The position numbers were made by a program, and so were the translations under genes. Positions 1-46,145 of a stretch of DNA of 64,000 bases are shown here, piece after piece. This stretch comes from Cavia porcellus. Taxonomy: Eukaryota; Chordata; Mammalia; Rodentia; Caviidae. Numbering within the stretch: position 1 is the first letter of the stretch; every line of letters starts with the position of its first letter. The stretch lies in contig NW_026947486.1 of the NCBI RefSeq assembly GCF_034190915.1, positions 82,006,044 through 82,070,043 of the forward strand. Direction: 5' to 3'. The notes beneath the pieces were generated by a model. That model was not told where the DNA came from and ran no database searches. It saw only the letters and a list, made by a program, of their open reading frames with translations.

Positions 1-1062
1 ACCACCAAGGAAGACTTGAAGATTAATAGAAATCTTCATTAATTTTAGTACTACATGTTGAGGGCAATTTATTGGTACAAAGGACTAATTCCCTCAGTTG
101 ACACTGCATAGCATTATCTCTAAAGCACCTAAAAGAATAGTTTGAAATGCCCAGTTGGGATAGATTTCTGTCTTATAATTTAAAAGACTGTCATGTGTCC
201 AGTTTTTTAAAAGATAAAGCAAGAGTAACACCTGTTCTAAAATTTATAAAGTTTTTGTATCTTCTGTCATTATGGCCACATTAAACAAAAATGTATTGAA
301 AAGCATGAGAAAAACATTCACTGGTAAAAACATATTACTAAGCCCTGTGCAAATCTATTAGCATCTCTCTCATTGGTTAAATATGCAGCAATGCCAAAGT
401 AGCAAAGTTAACCTGCAAACAAAATCACAACAAAATGCAAAAGCAGCAAGTACAAATCCACTGTAGAATGTTGCCCTAATTCATGCAGGGAAACATTTTT
501 TTCAAAAACATTTTTTTTTCTTTCTAGCCAGACTATTTAAATGAAACTGATAAAATATTAATTCAAGGCAATAAAATAGAACCTCTAATCCAGATTTTTT
601 GCATATAAGTTTTGCTATGAAAATAACAACTTTTATATCTTGGTTCCAGAAACTAAAAATCACATGGCTAATTTGTAGTTCATAGTTTTTCTTTTTGTTT
701 CTTTTCTTTTTTTCTTTTCCTTTTTTTTTTTTTTTTTTTTTTTTTGGTCTTTTTAAGACAGGATCTCACTATCAGATTCAGGCTGGCCTTGGGCTGACTT
801 TGTAGCCCAGGCTGGTCTCAAATCTGCAAAAATCTGCCTGTCTCAGCCTCCTGAGTGCTGGGATTATAGGAGTGCACCACCACACCCAGCTCTCAATTTT
901 TTTACAGGGGAGGGTTGATATTTTAGCTTGAATTCATTATCTCCCAATCTCTAAGAGCAGAGATTACAACTAAATGTACATTAAATTGAACAATAGTAAT
1001 GCATGTTGGAACTTGTACTTGGCTTTATTATTTCTGCAACACAGATCACATATGGACTAGTA
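1..1062 (-). other. LAMP2: LAMP2B 3' UTR and downstream region
   Basis: AT-rich sequence after the LAMP2B stop. Read on the minus strand, AATAAA hexamers occur at 1024-1029 and 68-73, so either a very short or a roughly 1 kb 3' UTR is possible. A minus-oriented B1 SINE lies at 721-891. The 3' end, and any exon 9A or 9C, cannot be placed from this window. Confidence 0.6.
721..891 (-). repeat. SINE B1 in the LAMP2B 3' region
   Basis: Complementary B1 with leading T run, GACAGGATCTCAC, duplicated GGCTGGCCTTG/GGCTGGTCTC and terminal CACCACCACACCCAGC. It reads in the LAMP2 sense direction and so could be transcribed in its 3' UTR. Confidence 0.9.
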
Positions 1063-35735
<34,673 letters not shown>

Positions 35736-36394
35736 GATCCCTCAGGGTGGGGAGACGGCGGCGACGGCGACACCAGCGACAAGGCTCGCGGGACCGGAGG
35801 CTGGAACTCGAGTGACCACCGACCACGGCGCGGCGAAAGCCTGGACTCTCTGCTCCGGCCTGAGTCACAAGACCAGGGGCTGAGCTCTCCTTCGCTCTCA
35901 GCCAATCTGCGCGTCGGACGGCTGTGAGAGGGGCGGTGATGTTGGTCCGGTGGGCGGGGCGACCACGCCCTGGCTTTTTGGTTCACAATCGTTATTATGC
36001 TCCTAAGACATATGCGCGGAAGGCATTTTCTGAGGCCAAGGAGGAAGGATAAAATTTTGAAGGCTGTAGATACATTATTTCTGTCCTGGATGCTTAAGAA
36101 TGAAGAGGATAATTTTCTACATGTAAAAATAGGCATCTCAACGTAATACATATAAAATAACACATGATTATTCTCCAAACGTCACAGCCGCCTAGGCAGT
36201 TCAGGATTAGATGTGCCAGGAGCTATAGAGTCACTGACCACTCCTAGTTCACGAAGTTGCAACACCCTATTTCTTAGATGGGGAAATTGAACTCAGAAAG
36301 AGGAAGTGTCTTTTTAAACACAGAAAGAAAAGAATGGGAGAAATAAAGAATAGAAGGATAAAGAGAAGAAAGATGAACCACTCAAAGCCACTGT

Positions 36395-36512
36395 TGGCTG
36401 GGCATAGGGACTCACAGCTGTAATTCCACCATTCAGGAGACAGAGGCAAGAGAATCACCATGACTTTGAGGCCAGCCTGCGCTACAGATCAAGATCCTGT
36501 CTCAAAAAGATG
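36395..36512 (+). repeat. SINE B1
   Basis: GGCTGGGCATAGGGACTCAC to GATCCTGTCTCAAAAAGA, about 0.5 kb upstream of the LAMP2 promoter. Confidence 0.85.
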
Positions 36513-36538
36513 AAAGACAAGAAAAGAGACTGTTAACA

Positions 36539-36539
<1 letters not shown>

Positions 36540-36569
<30 letters not shown>
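36540..36569. repeat. (CA)n microsatellite
   Basis: About 15 uninterrupted CA units. Confidence 0.98.
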
Positions 36570-36571
<2 letters not shown>

Positions 36572-36859
36572 TATATTTCCTACACGTATACACAAATATT
36601 CTGTAATGCATTTGTACTAAACATAGTATTTGGTATACTTATCAAGTGAACACACAAAACCTAAGTTAACAGATGAAAGCATTTAAAAGCCATATAAACC
36701 TCTAGCTAGAATAAAATACTGATTCTCAAATATTAGTTTCCAAAAGAATTACCTCAAGATTTGTTTGTTTGCATATTCCTGTACATAAATCCCCCAAAGT
36801 TTTAGAAATACAAGGTCTGTGGCAATCCTACAAGTCTGTTCTTGTTGGTTGGTTGGTTT

Positions 36860-36960
36860 GAATTTTAAAACAGGACTTCACTCAGTACCCCAGGCCAGAC
36901 TCGAACTTGAAGTCCTCCTGCTTTGCCTCCCAGAGTACCTGGGATTACAGCTGTCTATGG
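36860..36960 (-). repeat. SINE B1, diverged
   Basis: AACAGGACTTCACTC to CTGGGATTACAGC after a (TTGG)n run. Confidence 0.65.
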
Positions 36961-37164
36961 CAACATTCTGCTAAGAATTTTATTAAAACAAACATTTCAA
37001 GTGAGTCAGATGCTTTGGTCCTTGGACCACATTAGAAACACTACAATACAGGTTCAAAATCATCCAGTCCAGGAGATCTTAATCTAGGGTCTATAAATTA
37101 GCCCTAACAGGAGTTTGTAGGGTGGAGACATTCGGTGAATCCTTGGAAATTACATACAGCATTT

Positions 37165-37292
37165 TTTATTTTGTTTTGTTTTTGAGACAGGGTCTTGCTA
37201 AACAGTTCAAAATGGCCTTGAACTTGTGGCAATCTTCCTGCCTCAGCCTCCCAAATGCTGGGAATACAGGCCTGCACCACCACACCCAGCTA
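37165..37292 (-). repeat. SINE B1, lacking the tail duplication
   Basis: GAGACAGGGTCTTGCTAAACAG to CTGCACCACCACACCCAGC, with only one GGCCTTGAAC half. Confidence 0.88.
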
Positions 37293-37739
37293 CAGGAAAC
37301 ATTTATGTATGTATATTTTTCTGGGGAAGTTTATAGGTTTAACCATTTCTTACATGGGACCTGTAACCCTGCCCTAGCCCTAATTCCAACCTATTCTTTG
37401 CTCTAATGTTACTAACTCCTGAAAGTGAGGACACTTACCACTGAATGTTGTCCATCACAGGTGAGAATAAGCCATGAGCAAGTGATTTGCCCAACACAGG
37501 ACTGACATAAGCTGTGGTATTTATTAGTCATTGCCTCTAGTAAAATGTCATGACTGCCCCACCATTAATAGCAAGCACTTGGCCAGTGTTGCGTCCTGGG
37601 TACAGTGGTCTTCAGGGAACACATAACCCACTTGATTCCTCAGAAATTGCTCCACTGATCCCTGCTGATGGACTTCAGCTCTTCTCCCGCCACTGGAAGT
37701 TGCATGAATTTAATGTTCAGTAAAACCCTAAATTCCAGG

Positions 37740-37885
37740 AGAAGAGAGAATGGTGGGAAGAACATAGAACTGGCAGTCAGAGGAACTGGGTGTAGGGGCT
37801 CTCTTCTTGGCAGTGTGACTTTAGGGAAGTGGCTTTATCCCTTTGACTGTTGTATCCTTATCTATAAAATGAAACTGTGGGACTA
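37740..37885 (+). repeat. MIR fragment
   Basis: GCAGTGTGACTTTAGGGAAGTG and CTTATCTATAAAATGAAACTGTGG match MIR in order. Confidence 0.75.
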
Positions 37886-38104
37886 GAGCTGTGTTTCACC
37901 TCCCTGACTGGACTTGTAGAGATGCCTTTTGGTTCCATCGCTTAAGGTTCTGATTCAGCTGGTCTGGAGTCAGGCCTAGATGTGGTATGTTCCTCAAAAC
38001 ACCCCCAAGCCAGTATTAATAGGTCAGAAATGGTCACTTAGGTGACCGGGGTTTTATAATCCTATGACTCCAGATAGGTAAATATTCATTTATTAAAAAT
38101 ATAA

Positions 38105-38200
38105 AGAGGCTAGAGGTTTAGCTCAGCGGCATAAGCGCCTGCCTTGGAAGCAGGCAGTTGTGAGTTCAATCCCCAGTACCGATAAAAAGGAAAAAGACAA
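38105..38200 (+). repeat. SINE ID
   Basis: GGTTTAGCTCAGCGGCATAAG, GGAAGCAGGCAGTTGTGAGTTC, CCCCAGTACC and tail. Confidence 0.9.
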
Positions 38201-38292
38201 AAAATATATATATAAAGAAGTAATGTGTCCCAATTGACAAATACCTGCCCTGTATCTCTTGCAAACGTCATACTTTTAAAAAGAAACACAGT

Positions 38293-38440
38293 AAGCCAGG
38301 CATGGTAGTACATGTGTGTAATCACAGCACTTGGGAGGCAGAGGCAGGAGAATTGCCTCAAGTTCAAGGCCAGCCTGGGCTAGATGCTGAGTTCAAAGCC
38401 TGAACTACACAACAAGACCCTGTCTCAAACAAACAAAGAC
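38293..38440 (+). repeat. SINE B1
   Basis: GCCAGGCATGGTAGTACATG to GACCCTGTCTCAAACAAAC. Confidence 0.9.
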
Positions 38441-38882
38441 ACCAAAAAGAAACAGAGCAAAATGAGTGTGGCCTTAAAAACTAAATCTTCACCATTGAAA
38501 GTTTTTCCTCAGACAAAAACATACTAGGTCTCTCTGCTTGCAGACCACCATGTGATAAGCAGCTCTCCTCTTCTTGAAAGAAAGCAATCTGAAGAGGCTA
38601 GTTACTGAATCATTTCACCTAAAGAACATTCTGGAAAGTGCAGCTATGGAGCCAGTAAAAAGATAAAAGATTGCCATGGGTTGGAGGAGAGGGAAAAATA
38701 AGTGGAACATTGGAAAGTTTTAGGGCAGTGAAATTATTCTTTGTAACACTGCAGAGGTAGATACACGATATCATACATTTGTCAAACTTCAGAATGTTCA
38801 AGGCAGTGACCTCTGATGTAAACCATGATCTTCAGTTAGTAATGATGTGTCGGTGTTGTTCATTGATTAAACACATGTGCAC

Positions 38883-38955
38883 CACTGGTTTAGCTCAGTG
38901 GCATAAACACCTGCTTGGCAAGTGTGAGATCATGGTTCAATTCTTGTATAAAAAA
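38883..38955 (+). repeat. SINE ID, diverged
   Basis: TGGTTTAGCTCAGTGGCATAAAC, GGTTCAATTC and A tail. Confidence 0.8.
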
Positions 38956-39244
38956 ATCAAAACAATTAAAATGTCTAAAAATGGAAAAATGAACATAAAA
39001 ACCCTATATACTAGGATGGAAGTTAAATAATCTGCTCGAGATCACATCGCTCACAAGTAGTGGATCCACCTTACTTTTTTCCTTTGAGCTACTCTGCAGA
39101 GCTGTTATCTAACGTTCCCTGCTACAGGTCCAATGCTTCACTATGCCGTAAATGTGGACCTACAAATCAAGGTATGCATGGCTAAAAGACCCTTTAAAGA
39201 ATTGCCACTGAATCTGTTTTCTTTTCTAACAATTTTTACACTTT

Positions 39245-39695
39245 GGCTAAATTTATGGAGTCATAATCAAAGGATTTTACTGTAGCCCTATTCACAATAG
39301 CCAAGAAATAGAAACAATCTAAGTGTTTATTAACTGGTGAATAAAGACAATGTAATCCACATACAGAATGAAATACTATTCAGCCATAAAAGGATGAAGT
39401 CTTGTTATCTATGATAACATGTCACTGGAGATGATTATGTTAAATGCAATGACCCAAACATAGAGAAACAAGTACCACACAGCCTCTCATATGTGACATC
39501 TACATTGTTGATTTCGTGGAAGTGGAGAGTGGGGTGGGGCACCAGTGTGCTGGGGAATAGACAGAAAGGGGGCATGGAAAGCTCTTTGTCAATGGTAATG
39601 AGTCTCACTTAGGACTAAGAAGTTCTGATGCGCAATGAAACAGTGGGGTAACTACAGAAAGTGGTAGTGGAGTGTGTGTTTTAATAGGCTAAAAG
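39245..39695 (+). mobile_element. LINE-1 ORF2 C-terminal fragment
   Basis: CCCTATTCACAATAGCCAAG and AATACTATTCAGCCATAAAAGGATGAA are hallmark L1 ORF2 3'-terminal sequence. A poorly kept 3' UTR follows, then a B1 at 39700. Confidence 0.9.
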
Positions 39696-39699
39696 AGGA

Positions 39700-39870
39700 G
39701 CGGAACATTGTGGCGCACACTTATAGTCCCGGTACTTGGGAGGTTGAGGATGATAGTCACAAATTTGAGACCAGCCTGGGCTACACAGTGAGCTCAAGGC
39801 CAGCCTGAACTGCATAGTGGGATCTTATGTCAAAAAGCCAAAATAGAAAAAAAAAGGAAAAACAATAAAA
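39700..39870 (+). repeat. SINE B1
   Basis: GGAACATTGTGGCGCACAC, paired GGCTACA/GAACTGCATAG halves, A-rich tail. Confidence 0.88.
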
Positions 39871-40212
39871 AGTAAATTTTAAAAAGTAGTCAAGTACTTT
39901 CATCATGAGAAAATGATAAATGTTTGTGGAGACAGATATGTTCAACCTGATTTAAACATTATGCATTATGCAGTGTAGTATACATATATATCAGAATGTC
40001 ACATACTATCTGATAATTATATAAACATTGCTTTTATGTATCATTTGAAAACTAAATTTAATTTAATTTTTTAAAATGCTGGTTCTCTGATTGGGACAGG
40101 CACTTTCTTGATACTAAAGAATGTTTTGGACAGTAGATATTTTGTCAGAATAAATAGGCTGAAAACAACCTTATATCATTGTTTGAGCTTCTAAACTCAC
40201 GATTTTTAATGA

Positions 40213-40355
40213 TAGTTGGGTGTGATGGTGCCTATAATTCCAGCACTTGGGAGGCTGAGGCAGGAGGATCAGAATTTGGGTTACAAAGTGAGCTCTAGAC
40301 CAGCCTGGAATAAATAGCAAGCCCCCATCTCAGAAAATGGAAAAAACAAACCAAT
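40213..40355 (+). repeat. SINE B1
   Basis: TTGGGTGTGATGGTGCC to CCCCCATCTCAGAAAA. Confidence 0.82.
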
Positions 40356-40854
40356 GAACAATTATTTAATGCTTTACCCCCAAAATACTCAGAACTAGCC
40401 CTTTCTGCACTCAGTTTCCATTACCCTGCCCAGGCTGGAGGTACTGTCCTCAGGCTTTCCAAGGCAGAGGGAGACCCCCTCAAGGGGCAGGGCCAATGCT
40501 CCAGCAACTCCCAGAGGCTCCCTCCCATCTAAACTTCAAGTCTGCCGGCTTGATTGTGATGCTGCTGTATCCAGAGCATTTTCCTGCACCTGACCTCACA
40601 CTTCCACGGGGCACAAAACTCCCCAGGACCCCATCCCCACACCATCATAGGTAGATTATGACTCTTCTGAGCATCTTTGTGAGCACTTGACTTTTTGGCC
40701 CATTACTGCAAACATATCCTGTAACACCAACACACTGAATGGCCTAAGAAATAATGACCCTGCTCCTCTCAACGACAGAGTCGGCACATGGCTGGTAGAA
40801 ATGGCACCTCACAAATCAGGGTAGAAGTTCCCAAAAAAACTGAAACTAGAGGCT

Positions 40855-41637
40855 CTATTTGACCCAGCTTGGTATCCCCTTCTCGGTATCCTCCCAAAAG
40901 AATTAAAAGCATGGTACCACAGTGTTGTATGATATACAAACATCATGTTCACAGCAGCATAATAGCTAAATCTTGGAAACATCCCAAATGCCCATCAACC
41001 AATGAGTAGATAAAGAAATGTGTTCTTTTATTTTATAAAAGATAAACTGGAGATATTTCTAAGTAAATGGATGCACCTTAAGACCATACTTTTTGTCTGT
41101 TTTTGTGTTTTGTTTGTTTTTGGGGTATTTTTGAGATAGGGTCTTGCTATATTGTTTGATCTAAATTTGAACTCACTATGTAGCCCAGGCTGGCCTTGAA
41201 CTAGTCCCCTGCCTCAGCCTCCCAAGTGCTGGGATTACAAGTATGAGCCACCATGCCCAACCAGACCATGCTCGTAAGTGAAATATATCAGACATACATA
41301 TGTAAACATAGTATTGTCTCTCTGGTGTGGGAAACCAAAAACATAAGTAAGGACCAAAATGCGAAATGGGGAAAAAATGTTCAAATGAAAAGGGGAATTA
41401 GGGAGTGGGGAGAGGGAAAGGAATGAAGGAAAAAGAAAAACTGAGAAAAGAAGGAAAAATGGAAAGAAAGTTTTTGCAAATAAGGAGGGGAAGAGGGATT
41501 GAAGGGAGGGGAGGGGAATGGCGAAAAGAAGAAACAAGGTGTATCACGCGTAGGTACAAATTCCCTACGATGAATGTGATCATTATGTACATCTAAATTG
41601 CACCAATAAACTTAATAAAAGAAGAAGAAGAAGGAGA
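40855..41637 (+). mobile_element. LINE-1 3' part, split by a B1 SINE
   Basis: TTCACAGCAGCATAATAGC and CCCATCAACCAATGAGTAGATAAAG belong to ORF2 3' sequence; the polypurine tract and CACCAATAAACTTAATAAAAG end the element. A minus-oriented B1 interrupts it at about 41086-41262, with AGACCAT repeated on both sides. Confidence 0.88.
41086..41262 (-). repeat. SINE B1 inserted in an L1
   Basis: TTTGAGATAGGGTCTTGC to GAGCCACCATGCCCAACC. The repeat AGACCAT on both sides marks the target site. Confidence 0.92.
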
Positions 41638-41639
41638 AC

Positions 41640-42050
41640 AAATGATGTCTTGCAAGCAGAGGGAAAAGGAAGAAGAAGGGGTCGTCAGCCTCAGGCCTCA
41701 GGTGACTGAAGGGGAGGATGTACTGGGTGTCTGTCACATCTTTGCACACTTCAGTGACACTTGTGTTCGCATCACTGGAGTTGCTGACGAGGAAACCAGA
41801 AGATGCAGGCTGCCCATGATGAGTCCTCTGGTCCCCCGGTTCCCCGCTGCCGCTGCCGGTCAGCCCTGGAGCCTTGCTGGCTGGGGTGTGAAGATCAAAA
41901 GGATTGAGGTTGTCACCCTGCCCCCTGCAATGGCACCTACAGGAAGGAAGATCACCGTGACTGCTCAGTTATTTTCTGGTAATTGCCTTTAGGTTAAAAG
42001 AGAGAGAGAAGGAGAAAAAAAGAAAAAAAAAAGAGAAAAGAAAAAAGAAT
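41640..42050 (+). pseudogene. RPS14: RPS14 processed pseudogene, internally deleted
   Basis: Intronless copy of small-subunit ribosomal protein S14. Its translation shows [35 protein letters not shown] and [11 protein letters not shown], which follow ribosomal protein S14 in order. The real start Met-Ala-Pro context is lost, and the middle (about 60 codons) is missing or scrambled between 41800 and 41880. After the coding part, TTATTTTCTGGTAATTGCCTTT resembles the RPS14 3' UTR, and a degenerate A/G-rich tail follows to 42050. It begins at the A-rich 3' end of an L1, a plausible site of L1-mediated insertion. Not expected to make S14. Confidence 0.9.
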
Positions 42051-42221
42051 GACCCGTCAGATTTACTTAAATGCTAATAAAATGTAGGGGCCAGAAAAAG
42101 GAAACTAATTTAAAGATACAAGGGTTAAGAAAGAGAAATGGATAAGTGTTTATTAAATAAATGAACAAATGGCCCTGTGGCCCTAGAATTATCTTTTTTT
42201 TTTAAATTGTTGTTGTTGTTG

Positions 42222-42378
42222 TCGTTTGTTTTGTCTTTGAGACAAGGTCTCGCTATGTAATTGAGACTGACTTTGAACAACTCACTATGTAGCCCAGCTG
42301 GCCTCAGACTCTCAGCAATCCACATGCCTCAGCCTCCTGAGTGCTAGGATTACAAGTGTGCACCACTGAACTGGCCTC
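42222..42378 (-). repeat. SINE B1
   Basis: GAGACAAGGTCTCGCTATG to GTGTGCACCACTGAAC, preceded by a (TTG)n tail. Confidence 0.88.
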
Positions 42379-42754
42379 AGTTGATCTTTTAATGTTAGCA
42401 TAGCTTTTTGTTGTTCTAACATATGTAGGATACATATGTATCCTACAGTGTTTTGTCTTTCAATTGGGTATTAGTGGCCATATCTGGTCTACTTTGTGAT
42501 CTTCATTTTATTTTATTTTTTACTCATATTCTCTTTCCTTCTTTTTTCATTGCTTTATTCTTATGCTCCTTTTCATTTCTCTCTCTGGAGATTCCTCCTT
42601 GTGTGGGCAGTGCCTCCAAGCCTTGCCAGCAAAGTCACCACTCAACCCCACAGAGCTAGAGTCACCAGCACCTGAGGTGGTACTCCCTAAGCATCCACCA
42701 CCTCAAAAAAAGATCCCACCCAATCTGCTGAGAGGAAATGGTGCTCAACTTTTT

Positions 42755-42910
42755 AAGTATGCATTGCCAAGCTCCTAGAGAGCTTATTAAAATGCAGACT
42801 ATTTGAACCCACTCTGTGGTTTCACCAAATCTAGAGTAGGACACAAAAATCTGCATTTCAAAAAAAACCTCTGCATTTCTAGTAACTTCCAAGGTAGTTT
42901 TGATAATGCC
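42755..42910 (+). mobile_element. MER5A-like fragment
   Basis: CTAGAGAGCTTATTAAAATGCAGA and AAAATCTGCATTTC...AACTTCCAAGGTAGTTTTGAT resemble the MER5A hAT-Charlie MITE. Diverged. Confidence 0.6.
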
Positions 42911-43129
42911 AAACAGGAAGGAGAACACACTGAGTACTCATTTCTGAAACTCCTATCAGGGGTCCCCCAGCCTCTGGGGAATGAAACCAGGAGTTGAGGA
43001 AGAAGGAACTATTATTACCTTCTACAGCATTTAAATGTGAAGAACAAATGGATTGGTTTTCTAAAGATCTTTATATTAATTAATGCAAATCACCTAAAAA
43101 TCAATTTTTTTCAAAAGTATATGGACTGG

Positions 43130-43210
43130 GTATATAGCTCAATGACAGAGCACTTACCTAGCATGGGCAAATCCCCTGAATTTCACTCCCAGTACCACAA
43201 AATACAATAA
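43130..43210 (+). repeat. SINE ID-like, diverged
   Basis: GGACTGGGTATATAGCTCAATG and CACTCCCAGTACC. Confidence 0.75.
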
Positions 43211-43239
43211 AAAGTAAAAAAGAATAAAATTAAACAGAA

Positions 43240-43921
43240 ACACCCAGCACAGCATAGTGATACATGCTTGTAATCTCAGCAGTCAGGAGGCTGAGGCAGG
43301 CGGATCCTTTGAGTTCAAAGCCAGCCTAGGCTACAACAAAGTGAGTTCAAGGCTAGCCTGAACAGCATAGAAAAACCCTGTCTCAAAAAATACATAAATG
43401 GAAACTCCTTCCCATTCCTTGTATCCCAGTCTGGCTCTCTAAAACAACAATTGTCAGCATCCACCTCTCCTTTTTTTTTTTTTTTTTTGTCTTTTTGAGA
43501 CAGGGTCTTGCTATGCAGTTCAGCAGTTTCGGCTGTCCTTGAACTCACTTTGTAGCCCACGTTGGCTTTGAACTCACAAAGATCCTCCTGCCTCAACCTC
43601 CAGAGTGCTGGTATTACAGCCCTTTTTATATACTTTTTAGGAAAAATTTTTGCGCACACCAGCACATCTATTTATACTTTTAAATATTAAACAGCTAGGT
43701 GTGGTGGCACACACCTGTAATCCCAGCACTCAGGAGGCTGAGGCAGGAGCAATCACCACGAGTTCAAAGCCAGCCTGGGCTACATAGGGAGTTTAAAGCC
43801 AGCCTAGAATATATAGCATGATCCTGCCTCAAAACAAAACTAGACAAATATGAACATGTTTTTCATATTGTTTAGTGACTTGTTTCTCCAACTTAGTAAC
43901 ATTATCTTTTTTTTGTTCAGG

Positions 43922-43953
<32 letters not shown>

Positions 43954-44225
43954 GAGACATGATTTTGGTACATAGTTCAGTCTGGACTTGAGCTACCTAT
44001 GTAGCCCAGGTTGGCCTCAAATTAATGGCAATCTTTCTGCCTCAGCATCCTGAGTGCTGAACTTACAGGTGTGCGCCACTGTGCCCAGATCTTGTTTATA
44101 TTTATTGATTTGGTTTTTATTTATTGCTTTGAGATAGAGTTTTGCTATGTGGCCTAGGCTGGCCTGGAACTCCTTGGTTCAAGTGCTCCTCCTGCCTCAG
44201 CCCCCGAGTGCTGGTGTTACAGGCA
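43240..44225. repeat. Five SINE B1 copies in 1 kb
   Basis: Plus at 43245-43395, minus at 43470-43622, plus at 43692-43845, minus at 43920-44095 with a (TTTTG)n tail, minus at 44120-44225. The alternating directions could form hairpins. Confidence 0.9.
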
Positions 44226-44229
44226 GGTG

Positions 44230-44860
44230 AATTAGTTAGAAATATTACAGGCAATCAGACAGGGCTGAGCCCTCAAAAAGCCAGTGCAGAAATTCAGATA
44301 CCTTGTGACCTCTAAGGAGAGGAGCATCTCCTGCTATGGGCCAGATCTCAAGACAAGAGACAAAGTAAATACACCCACATGCTAAGGATTGATAGTCCAA
44401 ATAGTTCCCTATCACCCTGAGGAAATCAGGAGTTAGCATCCCACCCCCTAAGAGAACAGGCCCTGCTTTTAACCATGCCGGCTTACTACGTGACTTGCTC
44501 CCTTATTTGTTACTGATTTAATCAATTTTACTTGAGTAATTACTCTTATTGGTTGAGGACAATTCTGTCCCACTTTATGCCCACCTTGCAAGTTTCCATT
44601 TTTCCATACTTTGGACACATCTAACCTCATGATTTTCCTCTATAAAAGTCCCTGAAAAGACAGAGTCCAGGGCTGGGGCCTTTAGCTCAGCGGCAAATGC
44701 GAGACTGTGAGTTCGATACCCGGCACCAAAAAGCAAAAAAAGACACAGTCCCTGAAACACAGTCCCTGAGGGTATAGGCAACTACTTTGAAGGCAATAAG
44801 ATTCACCAAGATGCCCATGCTGGTTTGACTATTGTCTCCTTTGGAAGTCCTGTAATGTTT
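44230..44860 (+). mobile_element. Possible solo LTR with ID insertion
   Basis: A repeat-flanked segment with CCAAT-like ATTGG at 44549-44553 and TATAAAAG at about 44641, the arrangement of an LTR promoter. An ID SINE (44668-44735) sits about 20 bp after the TATA. I do not recognise the family and LTR ends TG/CA are not clearly defined. Confidence 0.35.
44668..44745 (+). repeat. SINE ID with internal deletion
   Basis: GGGCTGGGGCCTTTAGCTCAGCGG joins directly to GTGAGTTCGATACCCGGCACC, missing the CCTTGCAAGCAGG middle. AGACAGAGTCC / AGACACAGTCC flank it. Confidence 0.85.
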
Positions 44861-45425
44861 ACAATGCTTAAGTTTTATTGGTCTTGTTCTCTACTGTTTT
44901 GTTCAACTTTATAATATCTAATGAGATAGACAATTCTTTTTAAGGAAACAAGAGACATTGTTGATAAACTTGTACTCTGTTTTACATCATGTGTTATGTC
45001 TATCCTTGGTTTTGACTGACAGCTTTGTTTTATCATGCTTGATTTTATTCTCCTACAAAAAAAGTAATGAGATCTAAGGGAGCAATAAAACCCAAAATGT
45101 GTAAATTTTGTTGTAATAAAGAGAGGGGGGAAAAAAGTGCCCTGAAGGATACAACAGCAAGGGTGTAGGTGTGTTAAATAGATGACCATATTAATATTTT
45201 GGATTGGATTACTGAACACAACTGTTTGCAGTCTCACTGTTTGAATGTTCACTTTGTGTGCTTTGATCCTGTGACTTGAAACACCGTTTCTAAGATGATA
45301 GCAAGTAATCTATTAACTAGCGATAGCTTACTTTTGTTTTTTTGTAGTTCTGAATTACTTGTACCCTTACACTGTTTTGTTTTGTTCTGCTTCTTTTCTC
45401 TTTTTCCTTTTAAATAAAATTTAAA
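44850..45425 (+). mobile_element. Copy of the half-L1 3' tail
   Basis: TACTGTTTTGTTCAACTTTATAATATC, GACAATTC, TTGTTGATAAACTTGTA, TTATGTCTATCCTTGGTTTTGACTGA and AAAAGTAATGAGATC...GGGAGCAATAAAACCCAAA can be matched in order to 19510-19740 of the intact element. An extra T-rich block follows to about 45425, ending TAAATAAAATTTAAAAAA. Confidence 0.65.
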
Positions 45426-45704
45426 AAAACACTTCTTTTCTATTCTCCCCCCCCCATTCTTTTTTATTGTTATTTTATCCCCATTCCCTCCCTTCCTTTC
45501 CTCCTCCCCCCTCCCATATTCCTCTTCTCATTTGAACATTTTCCTCCTACTTCCCTGTATCGGTCCTCCATTTTTGGTCTTTATTTACACTTTGGGTTTC
45601 TCACGCAAGAGAAACAGTATTAATATATAAACACGTGTGTCTGATTTATTTCACTCAAAAGGATTGACCTGAATTTTGGGGCCCCATTCAGCATCAGATT
45701 ATGG

Positions 45705-45795
45705 TACTGGGCTGGGGATTTAGCTCAGTGGCATACACACCTGCCTGCCAAGCTCAAGATAATGAGTTTGATTCCCGGTACCAAAAAAAAAGAAT
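45705..45795 (+). repeat. SINE ID
   Basis: GGGCTGGGGATTTAGCTCAGTGG to GATTCCCGGTACC plus A tail; ATGGTAC / ATATGGTACC flank it as a short target duplication. Confidence 0.9.
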
Positions 45796-45984
45796 ATGGT
45801 ACCAACTGAGAACACTCGCTCCACCCGCTCTGCGCATCCGATTGCCGTCTTTCCAGACCGGTTAAGCCCCTCTGGTTGGCCTGTGACTTATTCCCACCCA
45901 GCGTATTGTACACTTTCTATAAATGTGATATGTGGCAAATGAAGGACGTCCACACAGCACTGCTAAGCTTGAAGAAGAAGATGA

Positions 45985-46145
45985 CAATCACCTGCCACCC
46001 CGCTTGTGTCACCCACGTCACTGCCCCCGCCTCATCCTCTGTCATTGACTTGCCTCTAGTAGCTGTGAGCTTCTTTAGGGCAAAAAAATTTGACCAGGTT
46101 TTTTTCATCAGTATCATTAGATGTTTGCTCAATAAACAAAATAAA
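45985..46145 (+). repeat. L2-like 3' fragment
   Basis: GTAGCTGTGAGCTTCTTTAGGGCAAA and TTAGATGTTTGCTCAATAAACAAA fit the L2 terminus. Confidence 0.55.

Noticed and set aside
35807..35817. CLEAR-like element in the LAMP2 promoter (CTCGAGTGACC)
   Set aside because: The core is CTCGAG, not CACGTG, so it is not a good TFEB site.
38105..38200. tRNA gene candidate (A and B box)
   Set aside because: It is an ID SINE: many copies, A-rich tail and no cloverleaf; the same applies to the other ID copies.
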